Shown: in pieces, positions 44,890 to 53,337 of the stretch
How positions within the stretch are numbered: position 1 is the stretch's first letter
Layout of the letters: every line of letters starts with the position of its first letter
Assembly: GCA_964526285.1 (NCBI GenBank)
Contig: CAZGIW010000007.1
Span: forward strand, 9,815-73,814
Direction: 5' to 3'
DNA length: 64,000 nucleotides
From: CAYMAZ01 sp964526285
GTDB taxonomy: Bacteria > Bacteroidota > Bacteroidia > Bacteroidales > DTU049
The notes under the pieces: generated by a model
The model's input: the letters and a program-made list of their open reading frames with translations, nothing else
The model's database searches: none
What the model was told of the DNA's origin: nothing
Position numbers and translations under genes: made by a program

Positions 44890-45025
44890 TCATTGGCTGA
44901 CTAGTAGTTCGCTGATTCGTCCCCAGCCGTAGGCTTCACTTTCCCAAGCCAAAGGCTTCCCTTTGGGATAGGGATCACCATGGGACGGGATAGGAATCAC
45001 GATCCCGAAGGGACAAGTCGGGATA
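44890..45025. repeat. Degenerate intergenic repeat sharing a GGGATCACGAT motif with other gaps
   Basis: The 263-base gap 44813-45075 has no gene. It holds short self-similar pieces (CCCTTTGGGATAGGGATCACCATGGG-like and ATAGGAATCACGATCCCGAAGGG-like in two versions) that match AAAGGGATCACGATGTGAAG at 37461 and 57477. This indicates membership of the same scattered repeat family. Confidence 0.5.
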
Positions 45026-45075
45026 ATTAGTAGAAGCATCCGCTAGTTTAAATTAATGAAATAAACAAAACTCGT

Positions 45076-46455
45076 TCAACCCTCAACAACAATCTTCCTA
45101 AACGCTTCTCCTCTTTCTTCAAAATTTTTAAACTGGTCATAACTTGATGCCGCAGGCGAAAGTAAACAAATTTCATCCTTCGCAGTTAACGAAATTGCAT
45201 GTCTAACACTTTGTTCAAATTCCTGATGATAAAAAAGATGCTTATTGTGGGTGCGTTTGTGGGTTTCTTCATACATTCTCAATCCTGCATCACCGTAAAA
45301 ACAAATTGTATTCACATTGCCAGAAAAAATCTGAGTTAGAAATTTATCATAGGGCAATCCTCTGTCCATTCCTCCAAGAATAAGAGTCGTAACAGGATTA
45401 AGAGCCTCTATGGCAGCAAGTGTTGCCTCAGGAATAGTGGCAATGCTGTCATTGTAAAAAATTCTGCCACTTTGTGTTACGATTTTTTCCATTCTATGGG
45501 GCAAACCAATGAATGTTTTAAGCCCTGTATGTATTTCGTCAATATTCAGGTTCAGAAAATGACAGGCACAAACAGCTGAAAGACAATTAGATACATTGTG
45601 TTTCCCTTTAAGCTGCAATTCATCCACACAAATCACTTGCTTCGTTTTTTCATTCCTGTGACAAATAATATTGTCTTTAACAAAAGCACCGATGAGTCCA
45701 TGATCACGCAGCGAGTAATGCAAAATATCAGCAGGGGTATGTTCAAACGTAGCCATAACCTCATTTTCATCATTATTGAGTATGATGCAGTCATGCTTCT
45801 TCTGATATTTGAAAATATTTCTTTTCGCATTGTAATATCGTTCATTATCAGGATAATAATCCAGATGCTCAGGGAAAAGATTGAGCAAGATAGCAACTTT
45901 TGGAGCTGAAGAAATGTATTGTAACTGATGTGACGATACTTCAAATACCGCATAATCAACAGACTGCAGTTGTTCTATCACATCAAATGGAGGAATACCA
46001 ATATTTCCTGCCAGGGGAATATTGTTGTATTTCACATTCAACATATGAGCAATAAGTGATGAGGTGGTGCTTTTTCCTTTGGTTCCAGTAATGGCAACAA
46101 TCTTTTGTCCAAAATGCCGGAAAATAAAATCTGTTTGTGAACTTATTTTTACCTGTGGCGGAACTACAGTGCCGAACAATGGAATACCTGGTGAAATAAA
46201 AATATAATCTGTTTTGTTGAAAATATTCAGATAATCTTTTCCCTCAAGTATCTCAATATAAGCATCATTATTCAATAACTGATTTGAAATGGCATTGGGG
46301 TTTTGATCTGCAATAACAAGTTTCAAATCAGGGCAATACTTGCGAATAAGCATATATGTAGATTTCCCTTCGCGACCAAAACCAAGGATTCCCACATGCC
46401 TGTATGGTGCAAATTCCTGTTTAAACAGTTCTGACAAATTCTCTAAGCTGTTCAT
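45076..46455 (-). CDS. murD: MurD-type ligase, probably MurD2 (UDP-MurNAc-L-Ala:L-Glu ligase)
   Basis: The 459-aa Mur ligase has an N-terminal Rossmann-like domain (GILGFGREGKSTYML), the ATP loop VAITGTKGKSTTSSL near residue 120, EVSSHQLQY, LLNLFPEHLDYY, and a C-terminal domain with ILGGMDRGLPYDKF. In canonical MurD the motif near the D-Glu site reads NDSKATN; here it reads NDSIATI. Together with a following murL-like gene this points to the alternative enzyme MurD2, which adds L-Glu rather than D-Glu to UDP-MurNAc-L-Ala. It overlaps the murL-like gene by 35 bases, so the two are translationally coupled. It could still be ordinary MurD; the neighbour makes MurD2 more likely. Confidence 0.85.
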   Translation of the reverse strand: MNSLENLSELFKQEFAPYRHVGILGFGREGKSTYMLIRKYCPDLKLVIADQNPNAISNQLLNNDAYIEILEGKDYLNIFNKTDYIFISPGIPLFGTVVPPQVKISSQTDFIFRHFGQKIVAITGTKGKSTTSSLIAHMLNVKYNNIPLAGNIGIPPFDVIEQLQSVDYAVFEVSSHQLQYISSAPKVAILLNLFPEHLDYYPDNERYYNAKRNIFKYQKKHDCIILNNDENEVMATFEHTPADILHYSLRDHGLIGAFVKDNIICHRNEKTKQVICVDELQLKGKHNVSNCLSAVCACHFLNLNIDEIHTGLKTFIGLPHRMEKIVTQSGRIFYNDSIATIPEATLAAIEALNPVTTLILGGMDRGLPYDKFLTQIFSGNVNTICFYGDAGLRMYEETHKRTHNKHLFYHQEFEQSVRHAISLTAKDEICLLSPAASSYDQFKNFEERGEAFRKIVVEG

Positions 46456-47809
46456 ACAAGTTTGTTGTTAAATAATGTTGATTATCAAATTGTTCCATGA
46501 TTATATTAAAAAAACTCTCTTTGCTGATTTCACAAAATAGTTCGTTTTTCATATAGTGTGCAAGCAAAACCGGAAGATTTTTATCAGAATAATGTTGTTT
46601 TATGGCAAAACTCAGTGCCAGATTAATTTCATCAGGTGTGCCTACACATTCAAATGGTTTCACCTCAGCTTTGCCGATGAGTTGATCAAAAACATGAAGT
46701 AATTTTTCATTGTTAAAAATATCATAACCAAAAATTATGTTCACTTTTTTCGGTCCCATGAACGGCAGCATGATGATTGCAGTAAAAAGGCATTTGGAAC
46801 ATTGACCGCACCAAATATTTTGTTTACTTCCGGTATTGCAGCTTCTGAATAAGTGGTGATACTTGTCAAACCGGCTGAATACATGTGCTATCTGCAACTC
46901 TGAAAGAGGTCTGAGTATGCTGAAGTAATTCATTTGAGGATGGAGATACTGATGAACATATGATTTGAAATCGCTTTCAAACTCAAATGATTTTGAGTAT
47001 TGATGGTTAATATTGGTGCCCGGAACGGTTGCTTCATTTGCACTTGATTCATTACTTAATGCTACGTTTGATATCCCTGTAGCGCAGGAAACAATAAGAG
47101 AGTGAAAAGCCAAAAGAGATGAAAACGGGGTATGACCATTGAGATAGCCCTGGTCATTCAGTTTGAGCAGAAGTGGGTCTATTGTTCTTTCAATAATGAA
47201 ACAATCAGATATTGGTATTTCTGCAGCTTCAACAGAGTCAGTCATTGCTTTTCGCGGATTGACCAGCATGGGTTTGACAGTATAATCAGCAGATTTAAGA
47301 AATTCAAGACTTACAACAGAATCTTTACCTCCGCCCACGGGCACAATATGTGTATCATTTTCAGAAAAACAACATTCAACAGGTTTTAAAGCATTTTCAG
47401 ACTCACATTGAATTTCCATAAATTCTTTCGGGTCAGCATGAATTGAATTTAACCAGAAAAATTCACCCAGTCCCTGAAAATACAATTTTTTCCACCATTG
47501 TATCTGTGTATTATCAAGCAGAAATGGTTTTATTAGTACTTTTTTTGTGCAAAATGCCTTCCAGTAGCTGATGAGTTCAACCATACCCACGTGAAATAAA
47601 AGAATTTTGATATCTTCATTATTAATATGTGTGCAACTTTTTAGAAAGAAAGTTGTTTTTGGTTTAAAGAAAAATGTATTATCAACAGAAAACCGGAAAA
47701 TAACATGAATGGAATTACCGTTAATATGATAATCAAAGCCTTCAAATGAAAAAATTTGGTATTTTTCTCTGAGACTAGTATATTTGTCAAAATTTTCCTG
47801 ACGATTCAT
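46421..47809 (-). CDS. murL: Probable UDP-MurNAc-L-Ala-L-Glu epimerase MurL
   Basis: The 462-aa protein has a PP-loop-like motif HIVPVGGGKDSVVSLEFL near residue 155, a VALSNESSANEATVPG segment near 250, and a Cys cluster NIWCGQCSKCLFTAIIMLPFM near 330-350. These features and the overlap with a murD-like gene fit MurL, first shown in Xanthomonas oryzae, which uses ATP to epimerise the terminal L-Glu of UDP-MurNAc-L-Ala-L-Glu to D-Glu. The pair replaces the glutamate racemase plus MurD route. The assignment is from recalled family features, so it is good but not certain; other PP-loop ATPases are the main alternative. It is transcribed first, from a TAnnTTTG box at 47838-47845. Confidence 0.72.
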   Translation of the reverse strand: MNRQENFDKYTSLREKYQIFSFEGFDYHINGNSIHVIFRFSVDNTFFFKPKTTFFLKSCTHINNEDIKILLFHVGMVELISYWKAFCTKKVLIKPFLLDNTQIQWWKKLYFQGLGEFFWLNSIHADPKEFMEIQCESENALKPVECCFSENDTHIVPVGGGKDSVVSLEFLKSADYTVKPMLVNPRKAMTDSVEAAEIPISDCFIIERTIDPLLLKLNDQGYLNGHTPFSSLLAFHSLIVSCATGISNVALSNESSANEATVPGTNINHQYSKSFEFESDFKSYVHQYLHPQMNYFSILRPLSELQIAHVFSRFDKYHHLFRSCNTGSKQNIWCGQCSKCLFTAIIMLPFMGPKKVNIIFGYDIFNNEKLLHVFDQLIGKAEVKPFECVGTPDEINLALSFAIKQHYSDKNLPVLLAHYMKNELFCEISKESFFNIIMEQFDNQHYLTTNLYEQLREFVRTV

Positions 47810-47837
47810 TGAAACGGTATAATTTTTGAAAAACGCT

Positions 47838-47845
47838 CAAAATTA
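47838..47845 (-). promoter_or_regulatory. Putative -7 promoter element of the murL-murD operon
   Basis: Read on the minus strand this is TAATTTTG, matching TAnnTTTG, about 29 bases before the ATG at 47809, within the 53-base divergent gap to the algH-like gene. Confidence 0.5.
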
Positions 47846-47862
47846 GCAAATATTCACAAATC

Positions 47863-48447
47863 ATGACCCACAAGTTTGAAATTAAGTCAAATTCTCAGAA
47901 ACCTGCAACAGGAAAGATACTCATATCAGAGCCTTTGCTGCAGGATGCCTATTTCAGGCGTTCGGTTGTGTTGTTAATTGAACATTCTGAACAGGAAGGC
48001 ACGGTTGGTGTAATTCTGAACAAACCTCTTGATGTGACTTTTAATAAGGTAGTCAAAAATTCCCCGGTGCTTGAAGCAGGGATGTATCTTGGGGGACCTG
48101 TTGAAACAGGGAATGTGTATTTTCTGCACACACTTGGCGACAGAATAGAAAATTCAATAGAAATCAACAAAGGTCTTTTTTGGGGAGGAAATATTGAGCA
48201 GGTGAATGAACTCATCAGACTGAATATCATTTTACCTGAAAGTATCAGGTTTTTTATAGGTTATTCGGGTTGGGAGCCAAAACAACTGGACAATGAGTTG
48301 AAATTAAACAGTTGGGCTATTGTAAAAGCAACATCTAAAGAAATATGGAAGCAGACTCCCTCCGGTCTTTGGCTGGCAATGGTGAATAAACTTGGCAATA
48401 ACTACGATTTCTGGAAAAAAATGCCCGAAGATCCTTTGATGAATTGA
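47863..48447 (+). CDS. YqgE/AlgH family protein
   Basis: The 194-aa protein matches UPF0301: GKILISEPLLQDAYFRRSVV, EGTVGVILNKPL, YLGGPVETGNVYFLHT, KGLFWGGNIEQVNELI, and FFIGYSGWEPKQLDNEL in order. The family is cytoplasmic, widely conserved and of unknown mechanism (AlgH affects alginate synthesis in Pseudomonas). It diverges from murL across 53 bases. Nothing follows it directly except the higher-GC repeat. Confidence 0.93.
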   Translation: MTHKFEIKSNSQKPATGKILISEPLLQDAYFRRSVVLLIEHSEQEGTVGVILNKPLDVTFNKVVKNSPVLEAGMYLGGPVETGNVYFLHTLGDRIENSIEINKGLFWGGNIEQVNELIRLNIILPESIRFFIGYSGWEPKQLDNELKLNSWAIVKATSKEIWKQTPSGLWLAMVNKLGNNYDFWKKMPEDPLMN

Positions 48448-48524
48448 TTAAATCAATATGGCATGGCTAAACGGGAGAAACACGCTTTGCCATGTACTTG
48501 CTAAACTTGAGTCATTCGGTGTGA

Positions 48525-48755
48525 GGTTGGGAAGCTGGTAACGTTGAACGTCATTCGGTGTTCGGCTCTTTCAGGCTGAAAGCCAAATGTTACTTCAGTG
48601 AGTTTTAGACCTATTTCCTGGTTCGGCATGGTTCACCGACCTCTCACGTCACATTTGTCACACCAAACCACAATCGCGACACATTCCCCTCATGGAGGGG
48701 TGGCCGCTTGCATGCCATCAGCTGCAAAGGCCGAAATTGATGCGGACGGGGTGGT
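48525..48755. repeat. 231-bp higher-GC repeat, copy 1
   Basis: This near-exact copy of 49592-49822 (offset 1067, two substitutions seen) has more GC than its surroundings and an inner hairpin CCCCTCATGGAGGGG. The 499-base gap 48448-48946 also contains an extra 68-base piece after this copy with another GCGGACGGGGTGG end. An open frame crosses it but has no sign of being a gene. Confidence 0.88.
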
Positions 48756-48946
48756 CAAAACGAGACTCCCAGCAACCTCCGCAAACGGATTAGCCCCTGT
48801 TTGCCGAAGGCGGACGGGGTGGTAAAACGACCACTAAAATATCGAATCATAAATAACGAATGTCGAATGATGAAGTGTTTGTATCATTTCTTTGTTAGAT
48901 ATTTCACAATATAAAAAAAAATATTAGTTTTGGAAAAAAATAACCA

Positions 48947-49495
48947 ATGAAAGTTACAAAAACAATATGTTTAATTACCTGTATGCTTATATCTTTTATG
49001 GTTTTTGGGCAAAAGAATCTCCCTTTTCCCGGTTTCCAACTGGGCTATAGCTATAGCAAAGCTCATATAGTTGATGGAGGAATAAATGCATATTGGTTTA
49101 AAACATCACCCAATAAAAATTATCATGTTTTTGGCCCATTTTTAGCAGCAACAGCAATATTCACAAAAGATGCGTTATATGTGGGGCAGAGGCTGGGATT
49201 TAACTATCATTTTATGTATACTAATGTAGTTCCAGGAAAACTTGAATATTCATTTCGTATTTCGCCTGCAATAGAAAACAACTGTAAAGATGACATACGA
49301 ATTGGGGCTGATCTGGGAATAAGCTATTTGGGTTTGTATCTTTACGCTGGTTATTATGAGCCTGTTGGTAGTTTTGAATCAGAACGTTTTACAAAATTCA
49401 GATTCGGATTCAGGTATGTGTTCAATTTATGGGAAGACAAGGACGATAAGATTTTTGATTTTTCTTTTTTAAGAGGTCTTAACCTTTCCAAGTAG
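48947..49495 (+). CDS. Small secreted barrel-like protein, tandem paralogue A
   Basis: The 182-aa product has a signal peptide ending in FMVFGQ. The mature part is strand-rich with aromatic residues (FQLGYSYSKAHIV, GLYLYAGYYEPVGSF, FRFGFRYVFNLW), like a small outer-membrane barrel. The first 55 codons are almost identical in DNA to the gene at 49967-50455. The stretch TNVVPGKLEYS near residue 92 is absent from the paralogue. It follows the 231-bp repeat and is duplicated together with it. No family is recognised. Confidence 0.68.
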   Translation: MKVTKTICLITCMLISFMVFGQKNLPFPGFQLGYSYSKAHIVDGGINAYWFKTSPNKNYHVFGPFLAATAIFTKDALYVGQRLGFNYHFMYTNVVPGKLEYSFRISPAIENNCKDDIRIGADLGISYLGLYLYAGYYEPVGSFESERFTKFRFGFRYVFNLWEDKDDKIFDFSFLRGLNLSK

Positions 49496-49591
49496 TTATT
49501 GGAGAAATGATGAAGCAGGCTGAGCCTCATCCGAAATTCACCGTAAGGATTGTACGCAAGGGTAGCACTGAACGAGAGTCATACGTTGTGC

Positions 49592-49822
49592 GGTTGGGAA
49601 GCTGGTAACGTTGAACGTCATTCGGTGTTCGGCTCTTCCAGGCTGAAAGCCTAATGTTACTTCAGTGAGTTTTAGACCTATTTCCTGGTTCGGCATGGTT
49701 CACCGACCTCTCACGTCACATTTGTCACACCAAACCACAATCGCGACACATTCCCCTCATGGAGGGGTGGCCGCTTGCATGCCATCAGCTGCAAAGGCCG
49801 AAATTGATGCGGACGGGGTGGT
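49592..49822. repeat. 231-bp higher-GC repeat, copy 2
   Basis: This is the partner of 48525-48755, in the 471-base gap 49496-49966. After it, an extra 24-base piece (GCTCCGAAGGAGTCCCTC and six more) interrupts a stretch otherwise shared with copy 1. Sequence shared by both gaps resumes and runs into the start codon of each gene. Confidence 0.88.
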
Positions 49823-49966
49823 ACGACCACTAAAATATCGAATCATGCTCCGAAGGAGTCCCTCTGGGAAATAACGAATGTCGAATGATGAAGTGTTTGG
49901 ATTATTTCTTTGTTAGATATTTCACAACATAAAAAAAAATACTAGTTTTGGAAAAAAAAATAACCA

Positions 49967-50455
49967 ATGAAAGTTACAAAAACAATATGTTTAATTACCT
50001 GTATGCTTATATCTTTTATGGTTTTTGGGCAAAAGAATCTCCCTTTTCCCGGTTTCCAACTGGGCTATAGCTATAGCAAAGCTCATATAGTTGAGGGAGG
50101 AATTAATGCATATTGGTTTAAGAAAACACCCAATGTACACTATCATGTGTTTGGACCATTTTTAACAGCCACCGGAATATTCACCAAAGATGCGTCTTAT
50201 GTAGGGCAGAGGTTTGGATTTAATTATCATTTTATGTATAAGTATGCATTTCGTATTTCGCCTGCAATAGAAAACAACTGTAAAGATGACATACGAATTG
50301 GGGCTGACCTGGGAATAAGCTATTTAGGTTTGTATCTTTACGCTGGTTATTATGAGCCTGTTGGAAATTTTGAATCCGATCGTTTTACAAAATTCAGATT
50401 CGGAATCAGGTATGTGCTGAACTGGTATTGGACCAATGTGAATTTCTTCATTTAG
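49967..50455 (+). CDS. Small secreted barrel-like protein, tandem paralogue B
   Basis: The 162-aa product is a paralogue of 48947-49495: same signal peptide, AHIVEGGINAYWFK, RISPAIENNCKDDIRIGADLG, and YEPVGNFESDRFTKFRFGIRYV. It differs by changes in the first surface segment (KKTPNVHYHVFGPFLTATGI), loss of about eleven residues and a shorter C-terminus (LNWYWTNVNFFI). It ends 32 bases before the convergent radical SAM gene. The pair has the look of a surface protein family that grows by tandem duplication. Function unknown. Confidence 0.66.
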   Translation: MKVTKTICLITCMLISFMVFGQKNLPFPGFQLGYSYSKAHIVEGGINAYWFKKTPNVHYHVFGPFLTATGIFTKDASYVGQRFGFNYHFMYKYAFRISPAIENNCKDDIRIGADLGISYLGLYLYAGYYEPVGNFESDRFTKFRFGIRYVLNWYWTNVNFFI

Positions 50456-50487
50456 TTTTTTGACTAAAGGTTGGTTGAAACGAAGAT

Positions 50488-51849
50488 CTAAATCACATCT
50501 GTTCCCTTTTTTATCAACCATAAATTGCCAACATTTGCAGAAAATTCATCCCTTGGCAACACTGTTGGCAACACAGGATTAAAGAAATTGTACTTTCTAA
50601 GGTCATGATCAATGATGTTTGATTTCACTTCATTGTAATACACAGTGCCCGGCATGGGAGTGAGTATGGTATAACCTGCATAAGCCACCTTGTGCTGAGA
50701 AGCATAATCTGCCATGGCTTTGAAATCTTCTGTTGTGTAATCTGTGGGAATCACATAATTGCCCCTGAGATTGATGTCATGCTCATGAAAAATTTCAATA
50801 GCTTTTGAAATATATGCAGGTGATGATTTTTTATTGTACTTATTCAGCTCAGCTTCTTTGTATGATTCAAAACCACAAATCACCACTTTCAGACCATTGC
50901 GAGCTAGTTTGCTGATCAGTGCAGGATTGTTCACCGCTGTGTCTGCTCTCACATCCATAATATATTCTTTATGTATGCCTTCTTCTTCAATTCGTGTAAA
51001 CAATTTGTCAATAAAATCAACATCCACAATGGTGTTGGCATCGGCAAACCGAACAATGTCATAATCAATTGATTTCAGTTCTGTGATAATACTTTCAATA
51101 TCACGTTTTAGATAATCACCGCAATATTCTCTCCATATGGAACAAAAAGTACATTGATAGGGGCATCCCAGCGAAGTAAAAATATAGGTTGTAGGCGAAG
51201 GTGCACTGGGAACCCGATAGGTTTGTTTCCATCTGGAGAGCAAACTCCTGTTGGGCATGAGAAAATCATTTTCTGCCGGATTCCACGCTTTTGCTGGTGT
51301 TGTGCTGGGTTTGAGTCCCTCTTTATTGTTGATGTAAATTCCGGCTACTGTTTCAAAAGAAGCATTTTTTTTACGGGCAGTCACAATATCACGAAGTTGT
51401 TGCCCTGCATGTCCTCTGATGGCAATATCAATTGATGGATCTGTGCAGTCTTCAATACATAAGGTCACATGCAGTCCGCCAATGATGGTTGTAATTTCAG
51501 GATTTACTTTTTTAGTGGTTCGTAAAATTTCAAGGCCATAATCAAATTCACTGCTGATTACAGTTGTACCCACAATATCAGGCTGATGCTCATGAATCAG
51601 ACTCTCAACCAGTACAGAAAGCTCAGGTGTGTCAGGATGCAAATCATATTCCCCCTTTGTATCAAACACAATCACATCCTGATCTTTTACAGCTGCAGCA
51701 AGAGTAAGCAATCCCAGCGGAGGACCGATGAGTTTTTTATGAATAAACCGCTTTGCCTCATCAGGTGCATGCTCAAGAATTGCATTGAATGGAGAGCGGG
51801 GAGTGTTAATGAGCAGAATTTTCACAGTGTATGGCTTAGAGGTATGCAA
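50488..51849 (-). CDS. B12-binding-type radical SAM protein
   Basis: The 453-aa protein has an N-terminal cobalamin-binding-like Rossmann domain (KILLINTPRSPF, GLLTLAAAVKDQDVIVFDTKG, HQPDIVGTTVISSEF, TTIIGGLHVTL) and a radical SAM domain with SLGCPYQCTFCSIW, the C-x3-C-x2-C that holds the [4Fe-4S] cluster. ADANTIVD and VVICGFES are typical later strands. No DxHxxG motif is present, as in other members of this class that bind cobalamin differently or not at all. Class B methylases and ring-forming enzymes belong to this group; the substrate is unknown. It is divergent from another member of the class across 195 bases. Confidence 0.88.
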   Translation of the reverse strand: MHTSKPYTVKILLINTPRSPFNAILEHAPDEAKRFIHKKLIGPPLGLLTLAAAVKDQDVIVFDTKGEYDLHPDTPELSVLVESLIHEHQPDIVGTTVISSEFDYGLEILRTTKKVNPEITTIIGGLHVTLCIEDCTDPSIDIAIRGHAGQQLRDIVTARKKNASFETVAGIYINNKEGLKPSTTPAKAWNPAENDFLMPNRSLLSRWKQTYRVPSAPSPTTYIFTSLGCPYQCTFCSIWREYCGDYLKRDIESIITELKSIDYDIVRFADANTIVDVDFIDKLFTRIEEEGIHKEYIMDVRADTAVNNPALISKLARNGLKVVICGFESYKEAELNKYNKKSSPAYISKAIEIFHEHDINLRGNYVIPTDYTTEDFKAMADYASQHKVAYAGYTILTPMPGTVYYNEVKSNIIDHDLRKYNFFNPVLPTVLPRDEFSANVGNLWLIKKGTDVI

Positions 51850-51991
51850 ATTTAGAACAATTTTTTCATTTGCTCAGGTCTAAACACATTTACTCTTTTT
51901 CACTATCCAAAACAAACACCTTTTTTTGTATTGCTGAAACTTTATTCAGGCACGAATATTTGGAAAATGAAATCATTACTTACATTTTTCT

Positions 51992-51999
51992 TAATTTTG
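51992..51999 (+). promoter_or_regulatory. Putative -7 promoter element of the second radical SAM gene
   Basis: TAATTTTG matches TAnnTTTG, 53 bases before the ATG at 52045. The 195-base divergent gap has no other feature, and I see no cobalamin riboswitch. Confidence 0.45.
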
Positions 52000-52044
52000 T
52001 GATTTGAACTGAATCTGACAATTGATTTTACTGAAAATATATTT

Positions 52045-53310
52045 ATGAAATTTCACTTTATCTATCCCAAATGGGAAAAACTCGAAGGTCAAACAACCTT
52101 TCATCTTCCTCCGCATGGACCGGTTGTTATGGCAGCATCTCTTCCCTCATATGTTGATGTCACCTTTACTGATGAAAATGTTGAACCTCTGGAGTTTGAT
52201 GATACAACAGAATTTGTTGGCATTTCAATGATGCTTACCACACAGATAAAAAGAGGTTGGGAAATCGCCACCGAATATCGCCGGCTTGGCAAAAAAGTAA
52301 TTTTTGGAGGAATTTCCACTATGCTGCATGCTGAAGAAACACAACAATATGCCGACTCAGTGTTTCTTGGTGAATCAGAAGGAAAAATGGAACAGGTTTT
52401 TGATGATTTCAGAAAAGGTCAGCTGAAGAAAGTGTATGATTTTATGAACGATTTGCCCGATGTTTCAATGATAGGCCCTGCAAGGAGAGAAATTCTCAAC
52501 GACAAATTATATTATCATAAAGGAACACGCATGGTAGATCTGTTTCATGCATCAAGAGGATGTCGTTTCAACTGCTATCCATGTGCCGTTTCTTATCTTG
52601 GAGGTCGCAAATTCAGACCCCGCCCCATTGATAAGTCTATTGAAGAACTTGAAAAAATCAATAACAACAGGCTTTTTATTGTTGACAATTCGCTTGCTTG
52701 TGATACACAGTGGGAAAAAGACCTCTTCAAAGCCATGATTCCACTGAAGAAAAACTGGTGCAGCCATACCATTGAAGACAAACCCGAAGTGCTCGATCTT
52801 GCTGCCCAGGCAGGGGCTTGGTATGTGTATCAGGCTGTGTTTGATACTTCTGATTATATCAAAGAACGCATTAAAAGATATCATGATTATGGTATCGGTG
52901 TGGAAGGCACCATTCTGCTCGGACTCGATGATCATACCGAAGATTCTATCAAACGACTTATCGATTTTCTCCTCGAAATCAATCTCGACCTGGCAGAGTT
53001 CACTGTGATGACTCCTTTTCCTCACACCCGTGCATGGGATGATATGATGAAGCAGAAAAGGATTTTTAATTTTAACTGGAATGACTACAATGCAGGAAAA
53101 GTTGTGTTTCAACCCAAAAACATGAGCCCCGATAAACTTCAGGAACTATATCATTATGCCTGGGATACATTTTATAAGGATGAAACACAAACCCAGAAAA
53201 TGTTCAAATTGTTTATGAAAGTCATTAATAAAGAGATTGATAATGGTTTGTATAAACCCAGAAGTGAAGATATGACTGATAAGAGTTTTGGAAAGGAAGT
53301 GGACAGATAG
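52045..53310 (+). CDS. B12-binding-type radical SAM protein
   Basis: The 421-aa protein has a shorter N-terminal domain (FHFIYPKWEK, YVDVTFTDENVEPLEF, FVGISMMLTTQ, KVIFGGISTML), then a radical SAM core with ASRGCRFNCYPCAVSYLGGR (C-x3-C-x2-C) near residue 170 and the later strands RLFIVDNSLACD and GVEGTILLGLDDHTEDSI. It is similar in layout to the gene at 55748-57274 but shorter. The motif order is that of cobalamin-dependent or BchE-like enzymes. It lies 27 bases before the TonB-dependent receptor gene and could be cotranscribed. Confidence 0.88.
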   Translation: MKFHFIYPKWEKLEGQTTFHLPPHGPVVMAASLPSYVDVTFTDENVEPLEFDDTTEFVGISMMLTTQIKRGWEIATEYRRLGKKVIFGGISTMLHAEETQQYADSVFLGESEGKMEQVFDDFRKGQLKKVYDFMNDLPDVSMIGPARREILNDKLYYHKGTRMVDLFHASRGCRFNCYPCAVSYLGGRKFRPRPIDKSIEELEKINNNRLFIVDNSLACDTQWEKDLFKAMIPLKKNWCSHTIEDKPEVLDLAAQAGAWYVYQAVFDTSDYIKERIKRYHDYGIGVEGTILLGLDDHTEDSIKRLIDFLLEINLDLAEFTVMTPFPHTRAWDDMMKQKRIFNFNWNDYNAGKVVFQPKNMSPDKLQELYHYAWDTFYKDETQTQKMFKLFMKVINKEIDNGLYKPRSEDMTDKSFGKEVDR

Positions 53311-53337
53311 TTTTATATTGTTGTAATACCGAAAAAA

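Noticed and set aside
48598..49874. Two similar plus-strand open frames in the 231-bp repeats
   Set aside because: They lie wholly in the non-coding repeat, end differently in the two copies because of small insertions, and lack a ribosome-binding site.
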